Assembly: GCF_016920785.2 (NCBI RefSeq)
Contig: NW_024609846.1
Location: 122,291,473-122,355,472 of the forward strand
Direction of reading: 5' to 3'
DNA length: 64,000 bases
Source: Ixodes scapularis
Lineage: Eukaryota > Arthropoda > Arachnida > Ixodida > Ixodidae
Shown here: positions 34,489 to 46,689 of the stretch, in pieces
How the letters are laid out: each line of letters begins with the position of its first letter
How positions within the stretch are numbered: the stretch's first letter is position 1
The notes under the pieces: model-generated
Databases searched by the model: none
Told to the model about the DNA's origin: nothing
The model's input: the letters and a program-made list of their open reading frames with translations, nothing else
Translations under genes and position numbers: made by a program

Positions 34489-35745
34489 CGAGGAGTGATC
34501 AGAAAGTGTTGCAACTCAGTTAGAAACAAAAGTCTGACAATGATCACTTTACACCCTTTGGCTAGCTCATGTCTCTAGCCAAACATATGTTCGATATCAA
34601 GCCTTCCGCTTTCTCCCCTCGTCGGCATCAGTCAGTTAAACATGGCGTTCTCCCACTGTTTGAAACTTCAGTACCGGAGCAAGATAAAGTTTTTATGCAA
34701 AGAAGGAAGCTATGCCAAAGAAATTTACGATATAATGATGAATGTGTATGGCAGTGAATTCCATTTATATTCAGAACTAACTCGTTGGTTCGACGAGTTT
34801 AAACGCGGCCGAGTGGATGTGCAAAACGACCAATGGTCAGGGCGGCCCAGCACTTCGATCGATTTGAATCGTTCAGCCCGAGTCCAGAACCTTATCATCC
34901 GAAGTCGACAGTCTAAGGTGTCCGAAGTTGCCACAGAATTGAATAGGTTGTATGGCAGTGCTTTGGCAATCAGCCATGACATTTTGACTATGTCAAAAGT
35001 CTCGGCACGATGGGTGCCAAGAAAACTCTCTCGTCCGCCGTTTGGTTGGGGATTAAGACGTGGCTTCACCAGTGGGACCTATAAAAAAAAAGTCTATGCA
35101 GTAAAGAAATTTGAGGCTCCCCCCCCCCCCCCCCCCCCCTTCGTCCCCCTAAAAAGAAAAGAACAAAAGAAAACATTCAAGACGCAACGTTTGGGGAGTA
35201 AAGTCATGGCGACAGTTATTTAGGACACAAAGAGAATGGATCCTGTTGATTGATTAGCTAAAAACAGCAGGACAATTGTAAAACAGGCGAATATTTTACC
35301 GACGTTCTCCGCAAACTGTGCAAGGCCATTGTATAAAAACGACGAAGATCGGTGACAAGAGGCGACCTCCTCCAGCACTACAACGCTCGCGTTCACGAGT
35401 CTCGTGTTGCCCAGGCTGTCATTCGAGTGTCTACTTTCGAAGAGCTACAATCCCGATCCTGTCCCTATTGACATTCTTTTAATTCCTTAATCTAAAAAAC
35501 AAAACACCTCAAGGGAACAAGGTTCGATGACTTGAATGCACTAAAAACTACCGCAAAGCGGTGGCTTGACGAACAGGGCATAGTTTTTTTTTTCCTTTTT
35601 CTTGCGAGGAATTAGTAGCAGTTAACGCAAATGGCAGAAGTGCATTAGTTTACCGGGGGGATTACGTAGAAAAAGAAAACTTTGTTCAAGGCCCTGGTAT
35701 AGTTTTCTTCATAAGCGAGTTGCAAAACATTCTGATCACCCCTCG
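34489..35745 (+). mobile_element. Full-length but inactive mariner transposon
   Basis: 1257 bp, the usual mariner size, flanked by TA on both sides (34487-34488 and 35746-35747). The terminal inverted repeats are CGAGGAGTGATCAGAAAGTG and the inverse of CGAGGGGTGATCAGAATGTT, extending about 30 bp to the TTGCAACTC word. The interior carries the decayed transposase. Confidence 0.93.
34642..35480 (+). pseudogene. Mariner transposase pseudogene
   Basis: The first ~135 codons are readable: an N-terminal helix-turn-helix region, WSGRPSTS and SKVSARWVPRKLS, the mariner signature before the catalytic core. A long poly-C tract (35117-35139) follows. Near the first catalytic aspartate (35203-35235) the frame meets a stop (KVMATVI then stop, D). 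The second aspartate region reads HYNAR in place of HDNAR, and more stops and frameshifts follow. It cannot make active enzyme. Confidence 0.9.
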
Positions 35746-35747
35746 TA

Positions 35748-37291
35748 CTTGGACATGATGACTAGAATACTGCGTCTTCGTATTAAACACTCGGTGTACA
35801 GCTGCTCACATACTTGTTAAAAATTGCATTTTTCCGAAAATATGGAAGTTGATAATTCATTAAATTCAAGTTTTGTTTACAGGATTATCATCGACTTGTT
35901 CGACCTCTTTTAATGTCTATAATTATTGTTCCCTGTTTGCGGCGCGACAAAAATACAAGTCGTTACAGATACGCCTCGCTAATTGGAACACTTTCATTCC
36001 TCATCAAAAATTGTCCGTAAGTCCTTCATATTAACAAATCAGGGTCAAGATCACATATAGTCATCTCTTGTTTCTACGGTACCCGCTATAAACACTGACT
36101 TTCGGGACCGATCCGTTCCTGTACAATTCTGCCTTGTTAATTTCCCGCAGTCCATATAAATGATTCTTGACTGCCGCTTCCCCTATTAAAGAGGCATAAT
36201 TGTATAAAAAAACTGGTTGGTATCCGAATTTTTGTATCTTTTATATATCGGGGTAAGCGCCCCAAATATTATGGCATTAATTTAAACAACCGATCTATTC
36301 GCTACAGAGCATGTTCGTTTTCACGGGCCTGGTGCGCACAATACACAAGAAAGTCCAATAAATCTAAACACATAGCACCTGGTTTGAGGAAGTTTTGGAA
36401 TTTTCTTGCGTTATTTGTGAAAATATTTGTCTACCTGTTTTGGAGTTGTGCAAGAGGCACGAAAACCCCGTGTGCGTTGTGATATCCATTTGTCACGCCT
36501 GTTGAGTTAACTGCTGAAAGACGTGCAGTATGAGCGTGAAAAAATCTTTAGCAGTATTTCAATCGTGTATGCACTATCTGTGGCACAGTACTCCGAGACA
36601 GAGTGTCTCACAGTACTATGGACCATAGATAAAGGTACAAGAGGAAACTCATTGCCTTTGACAGTAGAAAGACTTAGAATAGGGGTCCCCTACGCTTTGG
36701 ATAACCCAAGCAGCTGTGGGCGTCTCAGTGCGCATGCGTGGAAGGTCTGCGCTTGCGCGGTGTGTGACTCCACAAGCTGCTTGTGTGACTCCAAACATAA
36801 GGCCCCCCCCCCCCCCCCCCCCCCCATTCTAAAGCTCTCTATCCGGAGGACAAGTTCGTCTGCTTCTTTGCAGGGGTTGCGATGATGTCAGAACACCAAG
36901 CTCTTATTGGTTAATTGAAAAAAAATAGTGGGTAGATCTCAAAGCGTCTAGCATTGAAGTCTACCCTCTGTCCTTTCAATCAAAGCCAATCAGAGCTCCG
37001 CCTCGTTCGGACGTCGCCGAAGTTACTGCGCTAGAAGCAGACGACTTTCTCTCCGCATCATCTTGACTGCAGGAACACTTGAGCGCATGGAGCATTCGCT
37101 CCCTGCGCGGGCATGTGGATAAAGATATATGAAAGGAGGCAATTCTATGTGTGATATCGTTGGGTGAAATCAGCTTCGAAAGCTAAGAGTTTCAAGATAT
37201 ATAGATTGTTATTTTACAAAAACCAAAAAATGTAAGCGGCTTTTTTCTTTTTTTTTTCTCCGACTTTTTTGTTAGTAATACCAACCCTCGT
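35748..37291. other. No gene recognised
   Basis: Mostly AT-rich. A poly-C tract lies near 36802-36825. ORF 36523-36885 has no recognised domain. Confidence 0.4.
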
Positions 37292-37685
37292 TTAAAGAGC
37301 CCTAAAATCCCCTAAAAATATATATATTTTTTTTAATAATCTGGTTGGGACAGGCGCGTCAAAAAATTAATATTACCTGAAAAAAATTTTTTTAGAGCAA
37401 TATTGACGGCGCGAGACACGGTTTAGTCGGCAGTCACCTCCTCTCCACTTTTTTTTTCTCTCGGCATTTCGGGGCGCGTGGAAGAGAGGTGGATCGGCTT
37501 GGCCTTCACGACCGAAATGGTCATTCCGGAATGACCCGTGACGTCATGGACTTCGCGCGCAGATTTTCAAATAAATCTCTCGCCGTCAATGTTGCTCTAA
37601 AAATGATTTCTTTCGCGTAAAAATTATTTCTCAAAAAGCGTGTCCCATCCAGACTGTTAAAGGAATTTTGTTTTTCCTTTTTTAA
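37292..37685. mobile_element. TTAA-type fold-back MITE, copy 2
   Basis: Aligns end to end with 8320-8716, including AGAGCAATATTGACGGCGCG on the left and CGCCGTCAATGTTGCTCTAA on the right. TTAA borders both ends. Confidence 0.88.
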
Positions 37686-37937
37686 GAGAGTTCTTATTAT
37701 GACATCCATATCACTAGTGTGGATGCATGGTTTTAGCCCATTGTATAATATCTGGAATTTTAGTTTTCCATCAACATTACGTCCAGTCCTGTTTGGGCTA
37801 AAATATTGGCCTGCAGTATCCTGTAAATAAGAATAAGTCGGCGCACAAGAAATTTACACTTCAACGCTTCGTTCTTTACAAAAAGAAATGAGTGATAAAA
37901 GAAAAAAAAGGTTCGTTTCCACATTTCTATGGATTGC

Positions 37938-38030
37938 AGGTGTCGTCATCACACGATGCAGGTGGCTTAGGTGACGTCATCACACGATGCTGGTGGTTTA
38001 GGTGACGTCATCACACGATGCTGGCGGTTT
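37938..38030. repeat. Three 31-bp tandem repeats with CRE-like cores
   Basis: The unit AGGTGACGTCATCACACGAT plus GCTGGTGGTTT occurs three times. Two of the three contain TGACGTCA, the palindromic CREB/ATF site. It lies about 230 bp upstream of the first visible GLUT exon. A regulatory role is speculative. Confidence 0.85.
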
Positions 38031-38258
38031 GGTCATTCGTACTTGTTTTTGCGAAGAAAACCTAATCCGGGGGTGTAAAACATATTCAGCAGAAGGTGCG
38101 CTCACAGCAGCGAGGCCATTCCTATGGCCGCTCATGTGACACCAGAGGCAAGCATGTATTGAGTGCGGCATTCGAGCTCGATAATAAGTGATCTGTCGTC
38201 GGATCAAGACCGCTTAGGCCAGCTAATAAAATATAAAATGCAATATATCTGGCTGCAG

Positions 38259-38544
38259 GTGCTGGAGGACTTCATCAACTCGACGTTCACGGAGCGCTTC
38301 GGCGAGCCGGCGTCCGAGGCCACCGTGACGCTGGTGTTCAGCGTGTTCGTGGCCGTGTTCTGTGTGGGCGGCATGATGGGCGGCCTGCTCACCGCCTGCG
38401 TGGCCGACCGCTTCGGGCGCCGGGGAGGCCTGCTTCTCAACAGCGGGCTCGTGTTCGCCGCCGCGCTTCTCATGACCCTCTCCAAGGGAGCCGCCTCCTA
38501 CGAGCTCCTCGTTCTCGGAAGGCTCATCGCGGGCATCAACGCCG
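38259..38544 (+). CDS. GLUT-family sugar transporter, internal exon
   Basis: Encodes part of a SLC2A (major facilitator) facilitated glucose transporter, a plasma-membrane protein. The acceptor TATCTGGCTGCAG precedes the exon and the donor GTATGAG follows. The 95 codons run from the extracellular loop after TM1 (VLEDFINSTFTERFG) through TM2 (VFCVGGMMGG), the conserved cytoplasmic loop VADRFGRRGGLLLN, TM3, and into TM4 (LLVLGRLIAGINA). The G-R-R loop motif is diagnostic of the family. The exon ends in phase 1, matching the exon at 52527. High GC contrasts with AT-rich introns. Upstream exons are not visible in the window. Confidence 0.95.
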
Positions 38545-40496
38545 GTATGAGCGCGGCGCACGCCAATACCACCTCTACTCGGTGTCACACCAAAGGACGT
38601 TTCACTCATTATTCATGTGATGCGCGAAGTAGTTCTTGCAAGATTTGGTTGTTGAAGAAAAAGGCGATGGGTTTTGGCTTTTGAAACGAGTACGACTTGA
38701 CAAAATAACACAAAGCTAATTTAATTCGACCCAGGAAGTGGGGAAATTGGTAGCGTTCCGTGAAAAGCCGAACGTTTGCTTTCTTTACTACGATTGTTGA
38801 AACGAATACGATCATAGATTCTGACAAAGCATGCTTTATACCTGCACCATGGCAAAAAATATAATGCCATTTTCATTGAACAAAAATGAGGGGTCGACGA
38901 ATCAGCTTCCGATTCTGGCTACGAGCGTCGCGCACGCATCGCGCTACGCCGGAGGTGGCGCATGCTGAGTGGCCGATCAGACAATGTCGGTCGATAGAAA
39001 TGACAATATATTTTATCATGGGGTAGGGGTATTACTGTACCCGATGATATCCCGCTAATGGTGGGATAACGGGTAGGATGAGTGTTGACTCGCTCCCCCA
39101 CTAACATTTGTTGTTACAGTTGAGTGGTTGTCGCGGCCATGTATAGGCAGCGATATCCAGACAGCTTATGTGACGTTTGGTGGTGAGGACAAGAAATATC
39201 GTAAAGCCGAATTCACATGGTGTGATTCTGGCTACAAGTTTCATTTGCGACGTCTTACGTACGGCAAAACAATATGTGCGGACGTAAGCTCCGGTGGTCG
39301 ACGTCGCAGCTGACAGTCGCAAGCAATAACGCATCATGTAAATCAGGCGCTACTGCGAATATATTAATATTTATAAAAAAAAGAAGAATGCCCGCAGTTA
39401 CGCCCTCCTCGAAACTCAGACTGGCCACTCTAGGCACTATCATCATCTGAGTGTCTGTGTCGTACTATAATGGCAGCGGAAACTGATGAAAGCTGTTCCC
39501 AAGCGGAGGATGCAAGGCTTTCCAGATGTTAGTACGTACGAATTAGAAACAATTAGTTCTGCGTCAGCGTTCATTTTGGACTCGGGTCCAATTAATTTTT
39601 TTGGCAAACATCTAAAATCCCTGGATGACCGAAGTTTTATTAGGAGTCTATCGGTCGGCGCGTCGTACGTACGCATTACGTCTTTCGTTGACACATTTGA
39701 AACTGAAAGAAATCAGCATTGAAAAATGAGGCGAGAGAGCCCATTCTCGTCCGCCGTTGGCAGGTGAAAGTTACGATGACGGAGAAAATACAAAAAATAC
39801 AAAACTAAACCATTCGTTAAGCCAGCAGATGGTCCTGAATTTTGAAAATAATTTAATATAAACATTTGGTAAGATGCCGGATTATCCTTTTGATATATCG
39901 ACACTGCAGTGTGTTTAACGCGGTAGAGGGGCAATTAAGTGAGACAAACATGACTCTCCTAGTCTAGGGTTTGACCGCTTTTGTCGGGGAAATTACTATA
40001 GCCTTTTCCTACTTGTGCAAACAGGAACTTTCAGCATCACCAAAAAATTCATCTGTAATGGCTTTCTCAGGACAGAGCCCTTACTAATACCAATTATATG
40101 TCAATATCCTTGCTGTTCCTTGGTGTCCTTACGTCAAAACCCGAGAAAGCGAAGTATTATTATATATGGCATCTCACGCTCTAACCTGATGGAGCTGGTC
40201 TACTGAAGTCGAGGCTCTTCGTGCGTGCCTCGCACTCATCCTCAACATTTTGGCACATGCACGGCCAGAAATTTGCGACAGGCGCTCCTAGCTCACTCAT
40301 CTGTCCCCACGTGGCGTATTCACCTTTAACTTTTACGCCGTGTGCAAATTCCAGCCATATCGGAGCGTGTGCCGAGTGCAAAAACAAACCAACAGTAACT
40401 CAAAATATAAAAATAAAATAGGATGAGGTAATCATTGTCTTGCGGTTGCCACGTACTGACAACTTTATCATTCTCCCTTAAAAAAAAATTGGGTTG
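38545..40496. other. GLUT intron, proximal part, no gene
   Basis: Start of the ~14 kb intron between the two GLUT exons. No exon, MITE end or LINE segment was recognised. GCCGATCAGACAATGTC near 38972 resembles CCAATCAGACAGTGTC at 51046, suggesting an old dispersed repeat. Confidence 0.5.
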
Positions 40497-40773
40497 TGTG
40501 TGTGTTTATACAGCCTAGAACTTGGTCTGCCTCACAGGGGCGACGAGTCTCCCAGCTGTAGATGAGAAATTTAGCCAGTGCGGTGCAACCGCTAGCCTGG
40601 GGACTTTAACGTGCATCACGCAGTAGTGATCACGACCGCACGCCGGTACGATGCTCATCCAGATCAAAACGGGCAGGGGTGGGGCTCGAACCCAGGATCC
40701 CTGGGTTCTGCAGCGCGAGCTTTCGCTCCACGTGCTCCGAGCTCGTGTGCGCTAGACCACTCGGCCACCGATC
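40497..40773 (-). mobile_element. tRNA-headed SINE, Ruka-like
   Basis: On the minus strand the 5' part reads GGTGGCCGAGTGGTCTAGCG (pol III A box within a class II tRNA-like head, Leu/Ser type), then an extended variable arm and CTGGGTTCGAGCCCCACCCC (B box). The body contains GCACGTTAAAGTCCCCAGG, a conserved SINE block seen in tick SINEs, and ends in (AC)n at about 40495. Its 5' edge directly touches the poly(A) of the neighbouring LINE. Assignment to Ruka is from memory of the tick family. Confidence 0.75.
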
Positions 40774-40984
40774 TTTTTTTTTTTTTTTTTTTATTTATTA
40801 CATGGGATTTGGTCAGAAAACACAAGGCACTTGAAATCACGGTACACGAAGGTTGGCGTTAGGTGTCATGTACAGGCGTCGACATACATTTCGTTCATCT
40901 AAAGTCACACCATCGTGGGGGTTTAATTCCCCACATAGGTTCGAGTGCGGTTTCACAACTCGACAAAGTATTCTGTATTGAAGA

Positions 40985-43900
40985 ATACGTCTACAAATCC
41001 GGAAGATGAATGCATCGATTTAAAGGGGCGATGCAACGATTTTTGTATTTTACGCAAATACCGCTTAGAACGGATCCCTGATGTTAATGACCTGTGAAAT
41101 ACCTTTCCGTTTTTCACCACACGCAATTGAAGTCGCAGAAAAAAATTAAGAAAAACGAGCTGAGTTCACCCCCTCAATTCGCAGCCAGAACAAGCGGCCA
41201 CGTGATCGGGAGCCGATTATATGGCGCCAATGTTGATCATAGCCTCGCTCTGGGGTTGACAAGGCACAGGACACGCGCTGAGTTCTAGACATTGTTATTT
41301 TTCGGTTGTTGTCGTTATTGCAGCGATTCGACACAGGACACTACCCCAATGCTTCTCGAGCTGTCGATTATCACGAGCCCAAATCGAGTGTCCACGCCAT
41401 GCTCGGGTCCAATCTACGAGCCGCATTCAAATATCGTCACTGGGCGGTACTGCTACCTTAAAGCTACGTCATCAGGTTTTGCGAAGGAGAGATTGAATGA
41501 AAACACTCGGTTTTGTCCTCGAAATTATAGCGCAACAAAGAAGTTTCTTGGCCAGTGGCGTTGCGTACGAGTATCTTTGAGTGCCACTACTGCCAGTAAG
41601 CTCGTGTAAAGTGAAAAATATTCCAGTTGAATATCGTTGCACCGCCCCTTTAAAAGAGCATACCAGTCTGGGCGTTCACCGAGATGGTCAAATGCATTTC
41701 GTACATGCGATACAGTTTCTATAAAATTCGACTTTGTTGTCCGGGGAACATCAGCGTTTCTGTCAATCATTCTCGTTTTCCAGAGACTATGCAAACCCAT
41801 CAGTGTAAACATATCATAAGGGAAGCTGTCATTCGGGTTTAAAGGTAGAAAACGGATTGTGGTAGGCACTTATATTTAAATCTTTTTTCACAGTTCTTTG
41901 TAACACATCTCAGAAGAGGTAAGCATCAGTGCAGAAAATAAAACAATGTTCTATAGTTTCCGGTTGGTTACAGAGGCGGCAGTTCACTGACCACGGAACG
42001 AAAATGCTTTTTTCTTGAAGCCAAGGCCTGACAGGTAGCGTGGAAGTGTGAAGTTTAAAAAAAAAGGTTTTTGCAGAAGGTCACACTCGCATTTTCTTCA
42101 CACGTTTAAAAACAAACAAAACAACAACAAAACATCTTGTTCCGAACCGTTACCAAGTACACTTCGATACAAAGGTACAGGAAAAATAACGTCTATCAGA
42201 TCAGCATAAATTGTTTTTCGGGGAATTTTAAATAAATACTCCAGAGAAAACCGGGTTTTTAAAAACTCAATCGCGCTAACTACCTCTCCAAGGAAACCGA
42301 AAGGACGCAATGTGCGTACAGGCACAGATGAGACTACCAAGTATGGTAAAGCTTCTGAAAGTTCTGTCGGCACGTAAGTGCGCAGGAAATGATGGGATAC
42401 AGTTCGGAAGAAAATAAAACGAGCAACCACCTGTTTTAAGAATAGGTGAATCAGCCCAAGACCCCCTGTATCAATGGAGCGAAAAAGGTTGTCTCGTTGC
42501 ATGGGTTCCCAAGTGGAATCCCAGACAAAAGTCGCGAAAACTCTATGGAATTTTTTTAATTTGGCCTCTCGCACAACAAATCACCTGGAGCACGTACCAG
42601 AGTTTCGCTACAAGGAAAATGTTACAGGCTTTTGCGCGTACAAAGATTGACCACCGATTTGATTTCATTATATTGGCTTAGCGTTTGATCTTTGCCGCAC
42701 GCTCAGACCAGTAATGGCCACTGTTTCGAATGCAGTTCAACGGTACTCCTAAATACTGAGGAGCTACACAGCTCCACGAAATACCAGCATACCTTGAAGG
42801 TGTTGTGGCCCACTGGCCGCACGAGAAGCCAACGCATTTTGAGTTATTTACCAACGCTCCCGATGCTTCACAAAATGTCTGGGTTAAGGTAAAGACATTA
42901 TCGACACTTTTCTTATCAGCACATAAAAACGCGATATCGTCAGCGTAGGCCAACACTTTTACTTCCGCGGAATAAAAGTGATAACCGTCCACTGTAGGGT
43001 TGGAAAGTACACTCAAGCAAAGAGGTTCCAAGTAAAGAGCAAACAAAAGAAGGGATAAAGGACACCCTTGTTTAACAGACGATTCTAAATTTATAGGAGT
43101 CGAGAGTGAACCATTAACAATGAGACGGGTAGCACAGCTTCGGTAGCATAGTTCGATTCCTTTCAACAACGTTCGTCCCGGGTTTATGTGTCTAAGAATG
43201 GCGAAAAGGAAGTCATGAGATACGCGGTCGAAGGCTTTCGCCAAGTCTACTTGGACTATGCCGACCTGGTTGTTATGCCGAGTACAGCTCTCTATGACCG
43301 AACGTGCGACGTGTATATTGGTCTGTATGCTTCGCCCCTTAATTCCACATGTCTGATGGTCGCCAACAACACTAGAAGCGACGAACTGAAGCCGTTTTGT
43401 CAGAATCTTAGCGAATATCTCATAGTCCACATTGCAGAGAGTAATAGGGCGGTGTCCTTCTACGCGTATAAGTTTATCTGCACCCTTACTTTTGGGGATT
43501 AATACTGTATGGCTGCTATAAAAAGATGGTGGTAAGCGTTCACTATCGTAAGCTTCAAGAAATACCTTGTGTAAGAAAGGGCACAGTAGCTCCTTATACT
43601 CCTTGTAAAACTCAGCTGGGAGTCCATCCGGTCCTGGCGTTTTAGAGTTAGGCAACTCATCTATCGCACTCCGAATGTCCTCCAGCGTTACTGGTCCACT
43701 ATGTAGTTCGCGTTGAATCTCACTTACTTTAGGCAACATAGAAACTAAAGTTTCTGCCATTTGACTGTTGGAAGATGGCGTTTTCTGGAATAGGTTTTTG
43801 TAGTGGGATTCGAATGTGCGCATTATATCAACATCGTTGGTTGAGAGGGTTCCGTTGCAGTCCAAAAGTTTGATTTTTTTGGAAAACCGATGGCGTCTTT

Positions 43901-45006
43901 CATCATCAATGGCACGCCGCGAGGGTGTCTCAGATGACAAGAAACGCCTACACCTAGAACGTACCAGTGCACCATTATAGCGATTTTGCTCATAGCGCTG
44001 CAGCTGACTTTTGATAAGAATGATTTCTTCCTGAAACTTACGAGATCTTTCACATTCCAATTCGTGAAGGCTATTTAGGTTTCGCAAAAGGGCAGTTTCG
44101 TCTTTCTTTGCGTGAAAGGACGCAATGCAAGCAAATTTAATCGCTTCATTTTTGACCTCTTGTTTAAATGAGTCCCATTGGGCGAAAATGCCGAATTTTT
44201 CATTCGTGGACATATTGTTAAAACATTCACGAACACGTTTTTAAAAATCATCACTGCCAAGAAGCCTTGTGTTCAATTTCCATATTTCCCATTTTGGACG
44301 TGACTTATTACATACGTGTGCCCCAATACGAACCTTTACAGAATCAGAAAAGGACATGGGTTTTACTTCATAAGTAGCCACATGCGAAAAAAGTTGGCTT
44401 GAAACATAAACTCGGTTAAGCCTCGCGTTACATGAAGCATCAATGTGAGTGAATCGACTAGCAGTAACCTGAGAAGCACCGACATCAAATAGGTGGAAGT
44501 CGTATGTGAGGTTGTTTAGTATGTCAGCACTGCTGTCAGGTCTTGTAGGAGGCACTGATCTATCACTGATATTACAGACACAATTGAAATCACCAAACAG
44601 AACAACTTGCCTGTCGGTGTCAAGAAAAGGGGCGAGATTTAAAAAAAAACATCTTTGTCGAACATCATTGTAGGCCTAAATGGAAATTAAACGCCAGAAA
44701 AAATCACAGCATATGAACCTGCCCTTATCATCCACAGCATGTGAAAATGACGAGTATTCTAGTCTCTTCTTTAACAATAAAAGGCACCCTCCTGACAAGC
44801 CATCCGCGTGGCTCACACATACCTCATAACTTGAGAGGAAAGGGTCCAATGCACGAGCTGTGTCCTCCTCGGACGATATCTTTGTCTCCTGGACGGCAAC
44901 AAAGTCAATCTGTTCCTTTGAGAGGACCCTATACAATTGGGACTGACGTGCACGTGAACACAGTCCTCTTACGTTGATGGTAGCGAAGCTGAGGGGAGGA
45001 AATGCC
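40985..45006 (-). pseudogene. LINE ORF2: endonuclease and reverse transcriptase
   Basis: The endonuclease begins FATINVRGL and shows VAVQETK and GDFN, then loses the usual S-D-H end (SDSVKV). Frameshifts occur near 44690 and 44230. The RT ORF (44213-42678, 511 codons) contains TPGPDGLPAEFYKEY, HTVLIPKSKG, GRSIQTN, VQVDLAKAFDRVSHDF (catalytic D), SSVKQGCPLSLLLFALYL and the YADDI active site. After a break, 42574-42098 continues with WDSTWEPMQRDNLF and GGLGL, followed by a cysteine motif CRLCNQPETIEHC near 41960. The protein tail is split by the MITE at 41020-41653. It would nick DNA and prime cDNA synthesis if intact; it is now broken. Confidence 0.88.
41020..41653. mobile_element. TTAA MITE inside LINE ORF2
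   Basis: Ends are TTTAAAGGGGCGATGCAACGAT and the inverted ATCGTTGCACCGCCCCTTTAAA, with TTAA at both borders (41020-41023 and 41650-41653). Removing it in thought restores the reading frame of the LINE tail, which then stops a few codons later. The 634-bp interior has no transposase. Confidence 0.88.
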
Positions 45007-45045
45007 AGGGAGGTGTTAGCTAAGGAGGTAGTTCATCACCGTCCT

Positions 45046-46689
45046 TCACTGCGTCAGCAGGCCGTGTGGCCTTACTGTAATGGTGCTCACACACCTCAGC
45101 TGGCCTGCGTTTTGCGTCGCCTCTCTTGTCGCGGTTGTGGCCGATAGCGACATCCGTGGTAGACGACACAGACAATTTTTCCGATGTTGGGGCGGGTCGT
45201 TTGACAGATGTTCCACTGGACGTGGTCGAGCGCTCACGTCGATGTAATGAATCCTGTTAAGCAACCGTTGACGTCGTACTTAAAGGAGGGAATTCGCTGT
45301 CTTGCAAAAACGGTTCAGGCTTTTCAGATTCAGGAGTGATCGTCGCCGACTCAGGGTTGACGTCAGATGGTGGGTGCAGTGGGGCCGTCAGCTGTACCCC
45401 TGAAGTGGTGCTGGAAGGGATGACTTCTCCTGTTGCATCGAGCACTTCGCTTATGTCCATTACGTGTTCTAAAACGACATCTTCAGCTGGGCTTCTTGCT
45501 TGTCGGAGCTTGTCCGCATAGGTGGTGACGCACTCACTTGTTGCATGACCATAACGTCGGCATTCACCGCATCTTGGGGTCCTACACTCGCGACGAATGT
45601 GACCGATTCGGTAGCATCGTAGACACAGTGGAAGGCGGCCAGGCACGAGCACCAAGCTTCGACAGCCGAACACTGAGCTGGTGCGGTATCTGGCTCGCGT
45701 TCATTCCCTCGTGAAGGGTCAACGTCACTTCTTTGTTTAGCGTCTCCATCTGCTCCATTCCGGCGCAGCGCCATTTTTCTCTAACAATCGAACGCACCTT
45801 GCCAAAAGGCGCCAGTGCTTCTTCGATATGCTGGTTGTCCATGTGAACTGGTAGCCAAAGAAGATTCAGTTTGACGTCTCTGGTGTCCGGGTCAATGATT
45901 AGGCATCGGCGCCCCTTTACACGGAGCTCTGCTTTGGTCACAAGTTTGGCCTTGGCCAAAGCGCTTGCACAGGTCACCATCCAGACGTGACTCATCTGGA
46001 ATTGGCCGATTCCGATGATATCCTGGCTGTCAACCACGTCCCGCAAAGCGTCTCGGACGTCTGTTGCTCGGTATGGCCGCGCGGCGAGATCTCCGTCTAG
46101 AAAGACAGAATTAACACTCAAATTACCTGTCGGTAGACGGGGAGGCAGGGCCGTACCCAGAAAAAAATTTCGGGGGGTGTTTTCGGGGACAACGGCGGCC
46201 ATTTTGAAAGTGTCTATTGTCTTATTTTCGCCTATGAATCATGTGCATTGGTGGCATATAATGGAGAGTTACAGCAAACCGGAGATCCGGTCCCGGTTTG
46301 GTACCCGGTAGCCGACCGGCGCCACTGCGCGTGCGCAGAGGTGGAGATTAAAATCGGCTGGCTGCCAGTGCACCGACCAGGGCCGTACACAGAAAAAAAT
46401 TTGGGGGGGGGGGGGGTCAGAACCCCCTATCCCCCCCCCCCCCCCCCCCCCTGGTTACGGCCCTGCGGGGAGGTACGGTCCGGTACTCTTCAGTCGTCAT
46501 TTCGGTGGTACTAGCCGAAGCCTCAGCAGTTCCCCGGCCTGTGGCCGGTGTGTTTTCGCTGGAGAGCATTGAAAACACGACCATTTCGAACGGCGTCTTC
46601 TTCTTTCTCCCGGCCACCGATCCCCCTTCTCCCTTACCATTTCGTGGCGATAGTGCGATCGAAGGAAGAACGTCGGAATTTTTAAACAA
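45046..46689 (-). pseudogene. LINE ORF1: nucleic-acid-binding protein, split by a hAT MITE
   Basis: The start at 46689 gives a serine-rich N-terminus of about 75 residues, interrupted by the MITE at 46146-46465. It resumes with LSVNSVFLDGDLAARPY and an RNA-binding-like segment (LNLLWLPVHMDNQHIEEALA, PFGKVRSIV). After a frameshift near 45640, two CCHC knuckles follow, CLRCYRIGHIRREC and CGECRRYGHATSEC. ORF1 proteins of this clade coat the LINE RNA. The ATG at 46202 is created by the MITE and is not the native start. Confidence 0.85.
46146..46465. mobile_element. hAT MITE inside LINE ORF1, perfect 8-bp duplication
   Basis: CGGGGAGG flanks both sides exactly (46138-46145 and 46466-46473). The ends are CAGGGCCGTACCCAG and the inverted GGTTACGGCCCTG. 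A third, internal copy of the end (CAGGGCCGTACACAGAAAAA at about 46379) indicates a composite or partly duplicated element. A G/C homopolymer pair (46401-46451) lies near the right end. Confidence 0.92.

Noticed and set aside
38259..38544. Sugar transporter as a bacterial gene or contaminant
   Set aside because: Splice signals and matched phase with the exon at 52527, plus animal GLUT motifs, show a native spliced gene.
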